A stretch of 64,000 nt of DNA from Salipiger abyssi (GTDB lineage Bacteria > Pseudomonadota > Alphaproteobacteria > Rhodobacterales > Rhodobacteraceae): NCBI RefSeq assembly GCF_001975705.1, contig NZ_CP015093.1, positions 3,728,501-3,792,500 on the forward strand, in the 5' to 3' direction. A model generated the notes under the pieces. That model had not been told where the DNA came from, searched no databases, and saw only the letters and a program-made list of their open reading frames with translations. Shown one piece after another: positions 21,173 to 30,436 of the stretch. How positions within the stretch are numbered: position 1 is the first letter of the stretch; each line of letters opens with the position of its first letter. The position numbers were made by a program, and so were the translations under genes.

Positions 21173-22462
21173 TCAGCGCTCCGGCAGCAGGCCGCGCGGC
21201 GCAAAGCGCAGCACCAGCAGCAGGATCACCCCCATGGTCAGCAGCCGCATATGCTGCACGCTGTCCAGAAGATGCGCCTTGAGCCAGGAGCTCTCCGCCA
21301 TGCCCGACGTCACCGCATTCATCAGCCATTGCCCGATGGGCTCCACCTGCACCCAGAGGAACCAGATCAGGAACCCGCCCAGCACCGCGCCGAGATTATT
21401 GCCCGAGCCGCCGACGATCACCATCACCCAGATCAGGAAGGTGTAGCGCAGCGGCTGGTAGCTCGACGGTGTGAGCTGGCCGTCCAGCGTCGTCATCATC
21501 GCCCCCGCCATGCCGCAGAGCACCGAGCCGAGGATGAAGATCTGCAAATGCCGCGCCGTCACGTCCTTGCCCATGGCCTCGGCGGCCTCCTCATTGTCTC
21601 GGATCGCCCGCATCATCCGGCCCCAGGGCGAGTTCAGCGCCAGCTGCGCCAGCACCAGCACGATCACCAGCACGGCGGTGAACATCAGCGAATAGCCGAG
21701 CTTGACGTAAAGCGTCGAGGCGGTGGTCGGGTCGAGCCCGAGCCCGGCGGCGCGGTCGACAAAGCCCGGATCGTTCTGGAGGTCGATCTCATAGGGCAGG
21801 GGCCGGGGCAGGCCGATGACGTTCTTGACGCCGCGCGCCATCCAGTCCTCGTTCTTCATCACCGCGATGATGATCTCGGCAATGCCCAGCGTGGCAATGG
21901 CGAGATAATCCGAGCGCAGCCCCAGCGCAGTCTTGCCGATCACCCACGCGACACCGGCGGCGAGCAGCCCGCCCACCGGCCAGGCCAGCACCACCGGCAG
22001 GCCGAGCCCGCCGAGAAAGCCCGTGGCGGCGGGATTCACCGCCTCCACCGCCTCGACGCCGGGATCGAGCACCGCGCGATAGAGGAAGAAGCCGCCAATG
22101 CTCAGCACGGCCACGGCCCAGCCGCGCCGCCCGCGCGGCAGGCGCTTCCAGGCCAGCACGCAGGCCGCGATGGTGACAAAGCCCAGGACCAGCGCGCCCA
22201 TGATGCGGGTGCCGCCGGCCGCCCAGGCCTCAGGCACCGGCGCGACCGAGGTCAGCACCACCGCCAGCCCGCCGAGCGCGACAAAGCCCATGACGCCCAC
22301 ATTGAAGAGCCCCGCGAGTCCCCATTGCAGGTTGACCCCCAGCGCCATGATCGCGCTCACCAGCCCCATATTGAGGATGATCAGCGCCGAGTTCCAGCTT
22401 TGCAGAAAACCGGTGCCGAGGATCAGCACCGCCACAAGTGCAAACAGCCCGAGCGTCCTCAT
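21173..22462 (-). CDS. livM: branched-chain amino acid ABC transporter permease LivM
   Basis: The 429-residue inner-membrane permease has about ten hydrophobic helices. The BPD_transp_2 core includes GLAGLFNVGVMGFVALGGLAVVLT, LRSDYLAIATLGIAEIIIAVMKNEDW, the cytoplasmic loop MRAIRDNEEAAEAMGKDV (EAA-like contact with the ATPases) and FIWVMVIVGGSGNNLGAVLGG. It would pair with LivH and with LivG/LivF. The start overlaps the livH stop by 4 bp (ATGA), a sign of translational coupling. Confidence 0.95.
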   Translation of the reverse strand: MRTLGLFALVAVLILGTGFLQSWNSALIILNMGLVSAIMALGVNLQWGLAGLFNVGVMGFVALGGLAVVLTSVAPVPEAWAAGGTRIMGALVLGFVTIAACVLAWKRLPRGRRGWAVAVLSIGGFFLYRAVLDPGVEAVEAVNPAATGFLGGLGLPVVLAWPVGGLLAAGVAWVIGKTALGLRSDYLAIATLGIAEIIIAVMKNEDWMARGVKNVIGLPRPLPYEIDLQNDPGFVDRAAGLGLDPTTASTLYVKLGYSLMFTAVLVIVLVLAQLALNSPWGRMMRAIRDNEEAAEAMGKDVTARHLQIFILGSVLCGMAGAMMTTLDGQLTPSSYQPLRYTFLIWVMVIVGGSGNNLGAVLGGFLIWFLWVQVEPIGQWLMNAVTSGMAESSWLKAHLLDSVQHMRLLTMGVILLLVLRFAPRGLLPER

Positions 22463-23469
22463 ACGGATTTCCCCCTGAACAGTCCGGTCGGCCGGAACAG
22501 CAGCACGATGATCAGGATCACGAAGCTGACGGCGAATTTGTAATCGGTCGAGAGCAGCTGCACGAGCCCCGAGGGCTCAAGGCTCTCGGGCATCAGATAG
22601 CCCAGCACCTTCTTCCAGGCATAGGTGATGCCGACCTCGGAAAAGGCGATGATGAAGCCGCCGGCAATAGCGCCCAGCGGCGAGCCCAGCCCGCCGACGA
22701 TGGCGGAGGCGAAGATCGGCAGCAGAAGCTGGAAATAGGTGAAGGGCTTGAAGCTCTTGTCGAGCCCGTAAAGCGTGCCCGCCACCACCGCCAATGCGGC
22801 GACGATGATCCAGGTCACCATCACCACGCGCTCGGGGTTGATGCCCGAAAGCAGCGCCAGATCCTCGTTGTCGGAATAGGCGCGCATGCTCTTGCCGGTG
22901 CGGGTGTGGTTGAGGAACCAAAAGAGCAGCGCCACCACGATCACCGCGGTGATCACCGTGAGGCCCTGGGTCGATTTCAGCGCCAGCCCCTCGTCGAGCC
23001 CGGTCATCTCCTTGAACTCGCGCGCGGTGATCAGGAACCGCTCGCCATCGGCAAATCTCTGATCGTCCGGTCCGATGATAAAACGGGTGACGCCGTTATA
23101 GACGAACATCACCCCCATGGAGACGATGACGAGGATCACCGGCTTGGCCTTCTGCTCGCGGTAGAAGCGATAGACCAGCCGGTCGGTCAGCAGCACCAGC
23201 GCGGCCGCCCCGGCGATCCCCACCGGGATCGCCAGCAGCGCGGTGGGCAGCGGCCCGAGGCTGACGCCCAAAGCCTGCAAGCCCCAGGTGGCGAGGATCG
23301 TCACCATGGTGCCGATCGCCATGGTGTCGCCATGGGCGAAGTTGGAAAAGCGCAGGATGCCATAGATCAGCGTCACCCCCAGCGCGCCAAGCGCCAGCTG
23401 GCTGCCATAGGCGATGGCAGGGATCAGCACGAAGTTGGACAGCGCAACGAGCGCGTTGAGAATCTCCAT
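22459..23469 (-). CDS. livH: branched-chain amino acid ABC transporter permease LivH
   Basis: From ATG 23469 the product is 336 residues with about eight membrane helices. Core motifs: QLALGALGVTLIYGILRFSNFAHGDTMAIG, the loop RTGKSMRAYSDNEDLALLSGINPERV, and SAIVGGLGSPLGAIAGGFIIAFSE. The chosen ATG shares a base with the TGA of the preceding secreted-protein gene; the longer frame to 23568 runs into that gene and has no membrane-protein character. Confidence 0.95.
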   Translation of the reverse strand: MEILNALVALSNFVLIPAIAYGSQLALGALGVTLIYGILRFSNFAHGDTMAIGTMVTILATWGLQALGVSLGPLPTALLAIPVGIAGAAALVLLTDRLVYRFYREQKAKPVILVIVSMGVMFVYNGVTRFIIGPDDQRFADGERFLITAREFKEMTGLDEGLALKSTQGLTVITAVIVVALLFWFLNHTRTGKSMRAYSDNEDLALLSGINPERVVMVTWIIVAALAVVAGTLYGLDKSFKPFTYFQLLLPIFASAIVGGLGSPLGAIAGGFIIAFSEVGITYAWKKVLGYLMPESLEPSGLVQLLSTDYKFAVSFVILIIVLLFRPTGLFRGKSV

Positions 23470-23906
23470 CAGAACATCACCTGCTGGCATGTGTAGTCGG
23501 CGCGCACCCAGTCGCTGCGATGCAGCCCCGGAACCTCTCGGCCGGGTCGATAGACATGGGCAGTCCAATGGCCCTGTTCGTCACTGCTTAGCATCTGTGC
23601 CCGCCCGATCTCCGCCGAAGGCGCCGGAAGGCCACCAAGGCTCCAACGCCAATCCTGTTCGAAAAACAATCCGCCACGCGCTTCAGGCACGAGCGGACCG
23701 ATGCTGAAATACGGTCCGGCCGCCATACCGTCGCGCTGTGCGACGAACACACGGGTCCGGGCCGTCACGCAGCTTCCCGCCCCATCGCATGATTGCCTCT
23801 CGCGGCACTCATGGATGGACAGGCTGGCCGGCGGGGCTGCGCAGGCGCCCCCGGCAGAGCAGAACACCAGCGCAGCCATCGTGGAAAAGAGCGCGCGCGC
23901 CATCAC
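23469..23906 (-). CDS. small secreted protein of unknown function (Liv operon)
   Basis: The 145-residue product starts with a signal peptide (MARALFSTMAALVFCSAGGACA). The mature part has about six cysteines, including CRERQSCDGAGSC, likely disulfide-bonded in the periplasm. I do not recognise a family. It overlaps the upstream small gene by 4 bp and the livH start by 1 bp, so it is transcribed and translated within the transporter operon. It is not a solute-binding protein by size or fold. Confidence 0.7.
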   Translation of the reverse strand: MMARALFSTMAALVFCSAGGACAAPPASLSIHECRERQSCDGAGSCVTARTRVFVAQRDGMAAGPYFSIGPLVPEARGGLFFEQDWRWSLGGLPAPSAEIGRAQMLSSDEQGHWTAHVYRPGREVPGLHRSDWVRADYTCQQVMF

Positions 23907-24247
23907 AGCATCCCCTCACAGGTTCCGCTAAAGCGCTTGCCCCGGTTGCCGCGATAGATGAACGCGCCGTCTGCCTGCACCTGCATCCCGTGGCCGCCGC
24001 CGAACCCCTCGACCGCCAGCTCAAGCCCGTCCGCGCCGCGTGTCACAGAGGCCGGGTACGGCCCCTGACGGTCGATCCAGAGATGCGCTCCGCCGCCCGC
24101 ACGCTCGGCCTCGATGCTGAGGGTGGAGGGCGCGCACATGGCTTCCGCATCGCCGCGGCATTGCAGCTCCGCCACGCAGGTCAGCCCCTGCGCCGCGACC
24201 GGCCCGGCAAGACCGCAGGCCGTCAGCGCGGCACAAAGCCCTTTCAT
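23903..24247 (-). CDS. small secreted protein of unknown function (Liv operon)
   Basis: From ATG 24247 the product is 114 residues with a signal peptide (MKGLCAALTACGLAGPVAAQG). The mature protein has four cysteines (CVAELQCRG, CAPSTL and CEGML at the end) and a beta-rich pattern (LSIEAERAGGGAHLWID, ADGAFIYRGNRGKRFSGTC) that could be a small barrel. An alternative ATG at 24280 is less good because it delays the signal peptide. It sits 37 bp after livF and overlaps the next small gene by 4 bp. Family not recognised. Confidence 0.65.
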   Translation of the reverse strand: MKGLCAALTACGLAGPVAAQGLTCVAELQCRGDAEAMCAPSTLSIEAERAGGGAHLWIDRQGPYPASVTRGADGLELAVEGFGGGHGMQVQADGAFIYRGNRGKRFSGTCEGML

Positions 24248-24284
24248 CTTTCCAGAAATACTCAAACCGGATCTCTCCATCCGC

Positions 24285-25106
24285 TCAGCCGCCCAGAAAA
24301 CTGCGCCGGACCTCGTCATCGGCCAGCAGCTCGCGTCCGGTGCCGGTATGAGCGTTGCGCCCCTGCACCAGCACATAGCCCTTGTCGGCGATCTCCAGCG
24401 CCTGACGCGCGTTCTGTTCCACCATCAGCACCGGCAGACCGGTGCGCGCCACCTCGATGATCCGGTCGAAAAGCTCGTCCATCACGATGGGCGACACCCC
24501 CGCCGTCGGTTCGTCGAGCATCAGCACCTTGGGCCGCGTCATCAGCGCCCGGCCCACGGCGACCTGCTGGCGCTGCCCGCCCGAGAGCTCACCCGCCGCC
24601 TGCCTGTGCTTTTCCTTGAGGATCGGGAACAGATCGTAGACCTGCGCCATGGTCTCCCGGAAATCGTCACGCCGGATAAAGGCGCCCATCTCGAGGTTCT
24701 CCTCCACGCTCATCGAGGTGAAGATATTGTGGGTCTGCGGCACAAAGCCCATGCCCCGGCGCACCCGCGCCTGCGGGCTGAGCTCGGTGATGTCCTCGCC
24801 ATCGAGCCGCACCGCGCCCTCGCGCAGATTGAGCATCCCGAAGACCGCCTTCATCGCTGTCGACTTGCCGGCGCCGTTCGGCCCGACGATCACCGCGATC
24901 TCGCCGCGCTCCACCGCGATGGTGCAGGCATGCAGGATATCCGCGCCGCGCCCGTAGCCGCCGGTCATCGCCTCGCCGATCAGGAACGGCCCGCCGGGCG
25001 CGTCATGCGCGTGCCCGCCCTCATGCACCGGCTGCGCCTCGCCCATGCCCTGCGGGTTGGCGATGCTCGCATCCCGGTTGCCCCGGTCGTCATAACCACC
25101 GCTCAT
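24285..25106 (-). CDS. livF: branched-chain amino acid ABC transporter ATP-binding protein LivF
   Basis: The product is 273 residues from ATG 25106 (GGAG about 8 nt upstream). The ATPase core has Walker A VGPNGAGKST, the Q-loop FVPQTHNIF, the signature ELSGGQRQQVAVGRAL, Walker B VLMLDEPTAG and the VEQNARQAL H-loop replacement typical of LivF. It has an unusual N-terminal extension of about 40 residues rich in Gly, His and Asp (EGGHAHDAPGG), absent from standard LivF of about 235 residues. It would couple ATP hydrolysis to uptake through LivH/LivM. Confidence 0.95.
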   Translation of the reverse strand: MSGGYDDRGNRDASIANPQGMGEAQPVHEGGHAHDAPGGPFLIGEAMTGGYGRGADILHACTIAVERGEIAVIVGPNGAGKSTAMKAVFGMLNLREGAVRLDGEDITELSPQARVRRGMGFVPQTHNIFTSMSVEENLEMGAFIRRDDFRETMAQVYDLFPILKEKHRQAAGELSGGQRQQVAVGRALMTRPKVLMLDEPTAGVSPIVMDELFDRIIEVARTGLPVLMVEQNARQALEIADKGYVLVQGRNAHTGTGRELLADDEVRRSFLGG

Positions 25107-25178
25107 CGTGTGGTCTCCGACACGCACCGCTTTTGCGACCAGTATCTGGAGTACTGACGCTTGCTCGGACAGCAGAAG

Positions 25179-25799
25179 TCAGTGCGCATCGGTGGCTTCC
25201 TTTTCGTAGCGGGTATTCGCCAGAAAATCTGCATGCATGTTGGAATGCTTCTCAGTGTAGTCCCGTGTGATTTCCCAGGTCAGGATTTGTGTGACGTCGT
25301 TTTCCCGTATGACAAAGGTGTTGGCATAAACCACGCCCAGATTGTTGACCTTACCCGCGTAGATGATCGTCTGGGCCGGCAAATCGCTCACTTCGATGTC
25401 CATGATGTCAAGGATAGGCACCATATCAGGCGACGTACCGGCCGCATGTGCCACATTGTCCAGTGCAACCGAGATCATGTAATCATAGTCGATGCCGGCC
25501 AGGCTCCCGACCTCCTCGTAGATCATCCCGCCATATAGCCGATCGGAGTGCCGAAACATTGCATCAAAGTCGGTTGCCGCTGAATTTGTCGGGCGCCAGT
25601 TGCGATAGCTGCCGCAAAAGAAGATGTCGGCAGCGACGTTCGCGCATCCCGCGGACGGCGAAGGCTCGGAAAAGCGCCACGTTCCATCGCTCAGCAATTC
25701 GACACGACGCCCGTCAATCATTGACCGACCGAGAACATCCTGCGCTGCCGCAGGAGTGCACAGCATCAAAAGCGCAAGCAAAGCGGCAATAGCTTTCAT
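25179..25799 (-). CDS. secreted protein of unknown function (Liv operon)
   Basis: The 206-residue product has a signal peptide (MKAIAALLALLMLCTPAAAQ). The mature N-terminus has GRRVELLSDGTWRF, a short motif seen in various periplasmic proteins; the rest shows alpha/beta pattern (MISVALDNVAHAAG, NTFVIRENDVTQILTWEITRD) that I cannot assign. The gene overlaps the livG stop by 4 bp and precedes livF. Its GC content is clearly lower than that of livG and livF, which suggests it entered the operon later. Confidence 0.7.
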   Translation of the reverse strand: MKAIAALLALLMLCTPAAAQDVLGRSMIDGRRVELLSDGTWRFSEPSPSAGCANVAADIFFCGSYRNWRPTNSAATDFDAMFRHSDRLYGGMIYEEVGSLAGIDYDYMISVALDNVAHAAGTSPDMVPILDIMDIEVSDLPAQTIIYAGKVNNLGVVYANTFVIRENDVTQILTWEITRDYTEKHSNMHADFLANTRYEKEATDAH

Positions 25800-26575
25800 C
25801 CCGCCGCCTCCTTGTTCTTGAGGCCGGTGCCGAGATAGGCCTCGATCACCGCGTCATTCGCCTTGATCTCGTCCAGCGTGCCCTCGGCCAGCTTCTTGCC
25901 CTCGGCCATGACGATGACCGGGTCGCAGATGCGGCCGATGAAATCCATGTCGTGCTCGATCACGCAGAAGGTATAGCCGCGCTCCTGGTTCAGCCGGACG
26001 ATGGTGTCGGCGATGGTGTTCAGCAGGGTGCGGTTCACGCCCGCGCCGACCTCGTCCAGAAACACGATCTTGGCATCCACCATCATCGTGCGCCCGAGCT
26101 CCAGCAGCTTTTTCTGTCCACCGGAGAGGTTCCCGGCCTTCTCGTCCTTGAGATGCGAAATCGTCAGGAAATCAAGCACCTCATCGGCTTTTTTTAGAAG
26201 CGCCGCCTCTTCCTGCGCAATCCGTCCGCGCCCGAACCAGGCGTTCCACAGAGTCTCGCCCGCCTGACCGCCCGGCACCATCATCAGGTTCTCGCGGCAG
26301 CTCATCGACGAGAATTCATGCGCGATCTGAAAGGTGCGCAGCAAGCCCTTGTGAAACAACGCATGCGGCGGCAGGCCGGTGATGTCCTCGCCATCCATGA
26401 TCACCGTGCCGCTGGTCGGCGGCAGCGCGCCGGCGATCACGTTGAACAGCGTCGTCTTGCCGGCGCCGTTCGGCCCCACCAGCCCGGTGATCGAGCCGGT
26501 GGCGATCTCCAGCGAGGCACCGTCAACGGCACGAAACCCGCCGAAATGGCGGTGAAGGTTCTCCACCCGGATCAA
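25796..26575 (-). CDS. livG: branched-chain amino acid ABC transporter ATP-binding protein LivG
   Basis: The 259-residue ATPase has Walker A VGPNGAGKTT, signature NLSGGQKKLLELGRTMM, Walker B IVFLDEVGAGVN and CVIEHDMDFIGRICDPVIVMAEGKKLAEG, a LivG hallmark. The Walker B helix reads DEVGAG rather than DEPxAG, a common variant. It partners LivF under the permeases. It follows the solute-binding protein gene across a 100-bp gap containing a hairpin. Confidence 0.96.
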   Translation of the reverse strand: MIRVENLHRHFGGFRAVDGASLEIATGSITGLVGPNGAGKTTLFNVIAGALPPTSGTVIMDGEDITGLPPHALFHKGLLRTFQIAHEFSSMSCRENLMMVPGGQAGETLWNAWFGRGRIAQEEAALLKKADEVLDFLTISHLKDEKAGNLSGGQKKLLELGRTMMVDAKIVFLDEVGAGVNRTLLNTIADTIVRLNQERGYTFCVIEHDMDFIGRICDPVIVMAEGKKLAEGTLDEIKANDAVIEAYLGTGLKNKEAAG

Positions 26576-26623
26576 ATCTGTCTATCCCCTCGGCGCCTTT
26601 TCGCGGCGCGCTTTATGTGGTTG

Positions 26624-26656
26624 CGGACAGCCCGGGCGCGCGGCCCGGACTGTCCG
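26624..26656 (-). terminator. intercistronic hairpin between the binding protein and livG
   Basis: CGGACAG (26624-26630) pairs with CTGTCCG (26650-26656) and an inner CCGGGC/GCCCGG extends the stem. There is no T-run on the minus strand, so it is more likely a partial terminator or mRNA-stabilising structure that lets the binding protein be made in excess. Confidence 0.5.
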
Positions 26657-26675
26657 ATCTCATGCGCGTAGGCGC

Positions 26676-27863
26676 TTACTTGACCGAGACGGTCTCGAAC
26701 TCGCCGTCGGTGATCTCGTAATAGCGATAGGTGCCCGAAGCCTCGCCGGGGCCCACCAGCTCCACATTGGTGGCGCCGACATAGTCCACGTCGCCGCCCT
26801 CGGCGAGGATTTCCAGCGCCTTGCCAAGCTCGCCGGGCAGGATCGGCTCGCCCGGCGCATTGGCCACGTCGAGAATGTTCGCCGCAACGGAGGCAGAGGA
26901 GACCTCGCCGCCCTTCATCATCGCCAGCGCGATCAGCGCCGCCGCGTCATAGCTTTCGCGGGTATAGGCGCCTTCGCTGTTGATGCCGGCCTCTTCTGCC
27001 ATCGTCATGAAGGTCTCGGCGCCATCGCCCTCGGCCCAGGGCACCGAGCCAAAGCTGCCGTTCAGTGCCGAGCCCAGATCCTCCAGCAGCGCGTCGGCAT
27101 ACATGCCGTCGCCCAGGGCGAAGATGTCGAAGGCGCCGGTGTCGAGCGCCGACTGGATCATGCCCTTGCCGCCCTGATCGGAATAGCCCAGCACAACCAG
27201 CGCGTCACCGCCGGCCGAGGCCAGCGCGCCGATCTCGGCGGAGTAGTCGCCCTTGCCGTCCTCATGCGGGGCCGACAGCGTGACTTCGCCGCCCTCCGCC
27301 TCATAGGCCGCGATGAAGCTGTCGGCAAAGCCCTTGCCGTAGTCGTTGTTGGTATAGGTCACGGCGACGGAGCTGATGCCGCGCTCGCCCAGGATGCCGG
27401 CGAGAATCTCGCCCTGACGCGCATCCGACGGCGAGGTGCGGAAGAACAGCCCGTTGTCCTCGACGGTCGAGAGCGCCGGCGAGGTCGCCGAGGGCGAGAC
27501 CATCGGCACGCCGTTCGGCACCGCGACATTCGAGAGCACGGCGCCGGTCACGCCGGAACAGTCGGCGCCCATGATCGCGACGATGCCGTCGGTGGTGATC
27601 AGGCGCTCTGCGGCGGCGGTGGCGGCGGCGGCATCGACACAGGTGCTGTCGGCGCGCACCGGGGTCAGCGTGACGCCGTCGAGGAAGTTGCCGCTGTCAT
27701 TGACCTCTTTCATCGCCAGTTCGGCGCTGTCGGCCATGGCCGGCGTCAGCGATTCGATGGGGCCGGTATAGCCGAGGATGACGCCGATCTTGGCCTCCTG
27801 TGCCTGCACGGCCCCGGTTGCGAGCAGCGTTGTGGCGGCGGATGCCAGAAGCCACTTTTTCAT
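26676..27863 (-). CDS. branched-chain amino acid-type ABC transporter substrate-binding protein
   Basis: The 395-residue periplasmic binding protein has a signal peptide (MKKWLLASAATTLLATGAVQAQ) and a Peripla_BP_6 fold: IGVILGYTGPIESLTPAMADSAELAMKEVN, MGADCSGVTGAVLSNVAVPNGVPMVSPSATSPALS, SSVAVTYTNNDYGKGFADSF. LivJ/LivK-like proteins bind leucine, isoleucine and valine, but the same fold also serves amides and aromatic acids, so the ligand is open. It is the first gene of the transporter operon and divergent from the sugar dehydrogenase. Confidence 0.93.
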   Translation of the reverse strand: MKKWLLASAATTLLATGAVQAQEAKIGVILGYTGPIESLTPAMADSAELAMKEVNDSGNFLDGVTLTPVRADSTCVDAAAATAAAERLITTDGIVAIMGADCSGVTGAVLSNVAVPNGVPMVSPSATSPALSTVEDNGLFFRTSPSDARQGEILAGILGERGISSVAVTYTNNDYGKGFADSFIAAYEAEGGEVTLSAPHEDGKGDYSAEIGALASAGGDALVVLGYSDQGGKGMIQSALDTGAFDIFALGDGMYADALLEDLGSALNGSFGSVPWAEGDGAETFMTMAEEAGINSEGAYTRESYDAAALIALAMMKGGEVSSASVAANILDVANAPGEPILPGELGKALEILAEGGDVDYVGATNVELVGPGEASGTYRYYEITDGEFETVSVK

Positions 27864-28035
27864 AACAGGTTCTCCCTTGCTGGAACGCGTTGTCCTGCGC
27901 GGAGCCTATGATCGGCATCACAAAAAGAAAAGACCGCACGCGCATGGTTGCCGCTGCGGCGTGCCGACCGGCCCAGCTTGCCCCACAGGGCTCAGGCCCC
28001 ATATCAGCCGGAGAGACGTGAGACAGGAGACGACG

Positions 28036-29124
28036 ATGCGCCAGAGCCTTTTCGCCAGCCTCATCGCGCTAGCGCCCGCAGCCCCGGTGTTGGCCCAGGA
28101 TATCGACAGCAGCCTCGGCGCGCTTCAGGTGGCGCCGGTGGTGCAGGGGCTGAACGATCCCTGGAGCTTTGGTTTCCTGCCCGGCGGCACCGTTCTGATC
28201 ACCGAGCGCGGCGGGCGGCTGCTTGCCGCGACCCCCGAGGGGGTGAGCGCCGTCTCCGGTGTGCCGGAGGTTTACACACGCGGGCAGGGCGGCCTGCTCG
28301 ACGTGCTTGTCCCGCGCGACTTCGCGCAGAGCCGCGAGATCTTTCTGAGCTATTCCAAGCGCCAGCGCGGCGGCGCCGGCACGGCGGTGCTGAAGGCGCG
28401 GCTTTCCGAGGACGGATCGCGGCTGGAAGACACCGAGACGATCTTTGAGATGGCGCCGGGCTCCAGCGGCGGACGGCATTTCGGCTCGCGGCTGGTCGAG
28501 GCGCGCGACGGCACGCTCTTTGTCACTCTCGGCGAGCGCGGCGACCGGCCGGCGGCGCAGGATCTGTCGCGGCACAACGGCTCGGTGATCCGCATTACGC
28601 GGGACGGGGCGGTGCCCTCCGACAATCCCTTTGCAGGCCAGTCCGGGGCGCAGCCGGAAATCTGGTCCTACGGTCACCGCAACCCGCAGGGCGCGGCGCT
28701 CGACGCGCAGGGACAGCTTTGGGTGGCCGAACACGGCGCCAAGGGCGGCGACGAGGTGAACCGGGTCGAGAAGGGCGCGAATTACGGCTGGCCGGTGATC
28801 TCTTACGGGCGGCACTACTCGGGCGCAAAGATCGGCGAGGGCACGGCAAAGCCGGGCATGGAGCAGCCGGTCTTTTACTGGGATCCCTCGATCGCGCCCT
28901 CCGACATGAGCTTCCTCGCGGGCGGCGCCTGGGACGGCGACCTGCTCGTGGGCTCGCTCAAGTTCGACTACATCTCGCGGCTCTCGGGCACGCCGCTGCG
29001 CGAGGTCGAGAAGCTGGAATCCGAGGCAACGTTGCGGGTGCGCGACGTGGATCAGGGGCCGGACGGGCAGATCTGGTTTCTCAGCGAGGTCAACGGCACG
29101 CTGTATCGCGCAACGCTTCCGTAA
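28036..29124 (+). CDS. PQQ-dependent sugar dehydrogenase (soluble aldose/sorbosone type)
   Basis: From ATG 28036 (AGGAGACG upstream) the product is 362 residues with a signal peptide (MRQSLFASLIALAPAAPVLAQ), so it acts in the periplasm. It has the six-bladed GSDH propeller features: GLNDPWSFGFLPGGTVLITERGGRL, SYSKRQRGG, HFGSRLVEARDGTLFVTLGERGD, YGHRNPQG, WVAEHGAKGGDEVN, GANYGWPVISYG, DVDQGPDGQIWFLSE. Such enzymes oxidise aldose sugars with PQQ; many family members in this group are uncharacterised. It is likely monocistronic. Confidence 0.92.
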   Translation: MRQSLFASLIALAPAAPVLAQDIDSSLGALQVAPVVQGLNDPWSFGFLPGGTVLITERGGRLLAATPEGVSAVSGVPEVYTRGQGGLLDVLVPRDFAQSREIFLSYSKRQRGGAGTAVLKARLSEDGSRLEDTETIFEMAPGSSGGRHFGSRLVEARDGTLFVTLGERGDRPAAQDLSRHNGSVIRITRDGAVPSDNPFAGQSGAQPEIWSYGHRNPQGAALDAQGQLWVAEHGAKGGDEVNRVEKGANYGWPVISYGRHYSGAKIGEGTAKPGMEQPVFYWDPSIAPSDMSFLAGGAWDGDLLVGSLKFDYISRLSGTPLREVEKLESEATLRVRDVDQGPDGQIWFLSEVNGTLYRATLP

Positions 29125-29229
29125 GAGAATATCTTAATTTTATCAATAAAATACGGAATATATTTCACGCGAAACATGAATCGTTAAGCGAAGGTTAAAC
29201 GCGTTACCGGATCACATTCGGTTCGCCGC
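29125..29229. promoter_or_regulatory. AT-rich convergent spacer with a CtrA-like site
   Basis: This spacer lies between two gene ends and is much richer in A/T than the flanks. It contains TTAAGCGAAGGTTAA at 29184-29198, an exact TTAA-N7-TTAA arrangement as in CtrA boxes. Because both flanking genes end here, no annotated promoter explains it. A chance match is possible. Confidence 0.3.
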
Positions 29230-30252
29230 CTAATCCTCTGATTTCAGATCTTTTCCCGCCTGGGAGCCACGCTCCCGGTATGGCGTTGTCTGATAATGCG
29301 CGCGGTAGCATTTGGAGAAATGCGACGGGCTGGCGAAGCCGCAGGCCAGCGCCACGTTGATCACGCTCATATCGGTCTGCATCAGCAGGTTGCGCGCCTT
29401 TTGCAGCCGCAGCTCCATGTAATAGCGCTTGGGCGAGCGGGTGAGGTAGCGGCGGAACAGCCGCTCCAGTTGCCGGGTCGACATGCCCACCTCCTTGGCC
29501 AGCAGCGCCGGCGAGATCGGCTCTTCGATATTGGCCTCCATCATCTTGATGACCTGCGCCAGCTTGGGGTGGCGCACGCCGATGCGGGTGGGGGTGGAGA
29601 GCCGCTGCGTGTCCTGATCGGTGCGGATCGCCGAATAGATCAACTGATCGGCCACCGCATTGGCAACCTCTTCGCCGTGATCGTCGGCGATGAGCTTCAG
29701 CATCAGGTCGATGGAGGCGGTGCCGCCGGCGGTCGACAGCCGGTTGCCATCGACCACAAAGACCGATTTGGTCAGCGTGACCTCGGGGAATTCCTCTTCG
29801 AAACTGTCCTGGTTCTCCCAGTGGATCGTGGCGCGCTTGCCGTCGAGCAGCCCGGCCTGCGCCAATGTCCAGCTCGCGGTGCAGAGCCCGCCCATCATCA
29901 GCCCGCGCCGCGCCTCGCGCCGCAGCCAGTTCATCAGCCGCTTGGTGGTGGCACCCGCCACATTGATGCCGCCGCAGATCAGCACCACGTCGTCGCGCGT
30001 CAACTCGGGCAGATCACTGTCGAGCCGGAATTCGGTGCCGGCGGAACAGCGCATCATGCCGCCGCCATCGCCGGTCAGCAGCCAGTCATAGACCGGCGCG
30101 CCGGCCATGCGGTTGGCGATGCGCAGCGCCTCGAGTGCCGCGGCGAAACTCAGCAGGGTGAAGTCCGGCAGCAGGACAAAGACAAAACGGCGGGGAGCGG
30201 CGTGCGGGCCCCCATCGACGGCATTGCGCGGCACCGGCATTCCAGACCTCAT
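29230..30252 (-). CDS. GlxA-family transcriptional regulator (DJ-1/PfpI plus AraC)
   Basis: The 340-residue protein has an N-terminal DJ-1/PfpI-like domain (about residues 20-190: [54 protein letters not shown]) and a C-terminal AraC-type double HTH ([58 protein letters not shown]). It resembles regulators of choline, glycine betaine and carnitine catabolism such as GbdR and CdhR, but no such genes are adjacent. It has a Cys at the DJ-1 nucleophile elbow position (GLCTA). Confidence 0.9.
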   Translation of the reverse strand: MRSGMPVPRNAVDGGPHAAPRRFVFVLLPDFTLLSFAAALEALRIANRMAGAPVYDWLLTGDGGGMMRCSAGTEFRLDSDLPELTRDDVVLICGGINVAGATTKRLMNWLRREARRGLMMGGLCTASWTLAQAGLLDGKRATIHWENQDSFEEEFPEVTLTKSVFVVDGNRLSTAGGTASIDLMLKLIADDHGEEVANAVADQLIYSAIRTDQDTQRLSTPTRIGVRHPKLAQVIKMMEANIEEPISPALLAKEVGMSTRQLERLFRRYLTRSPKRYYMELRLQKARNLLMQTDMSVINVALACGFASPSHFSKCYRAHYQTTPYRERGSQAGKDLKSED

Positions 30253-30436
30253 AAGACACGAGTTTCGTCAATTGTTCCAAGGCACTCGCCCGTATTTCGC
30301 GAGAGCCTATCCGCCCACAAGGGCAGAGATGGCGGAAAGCGTCAAGAGAGGTCGTTTATTTCCTATGGTCATGCATGCGCGGGTTCTGTATATGCGCAAG
30401 ACGTTTTCGCTAGCGGACATTGTCTGGGAGAGAGCC

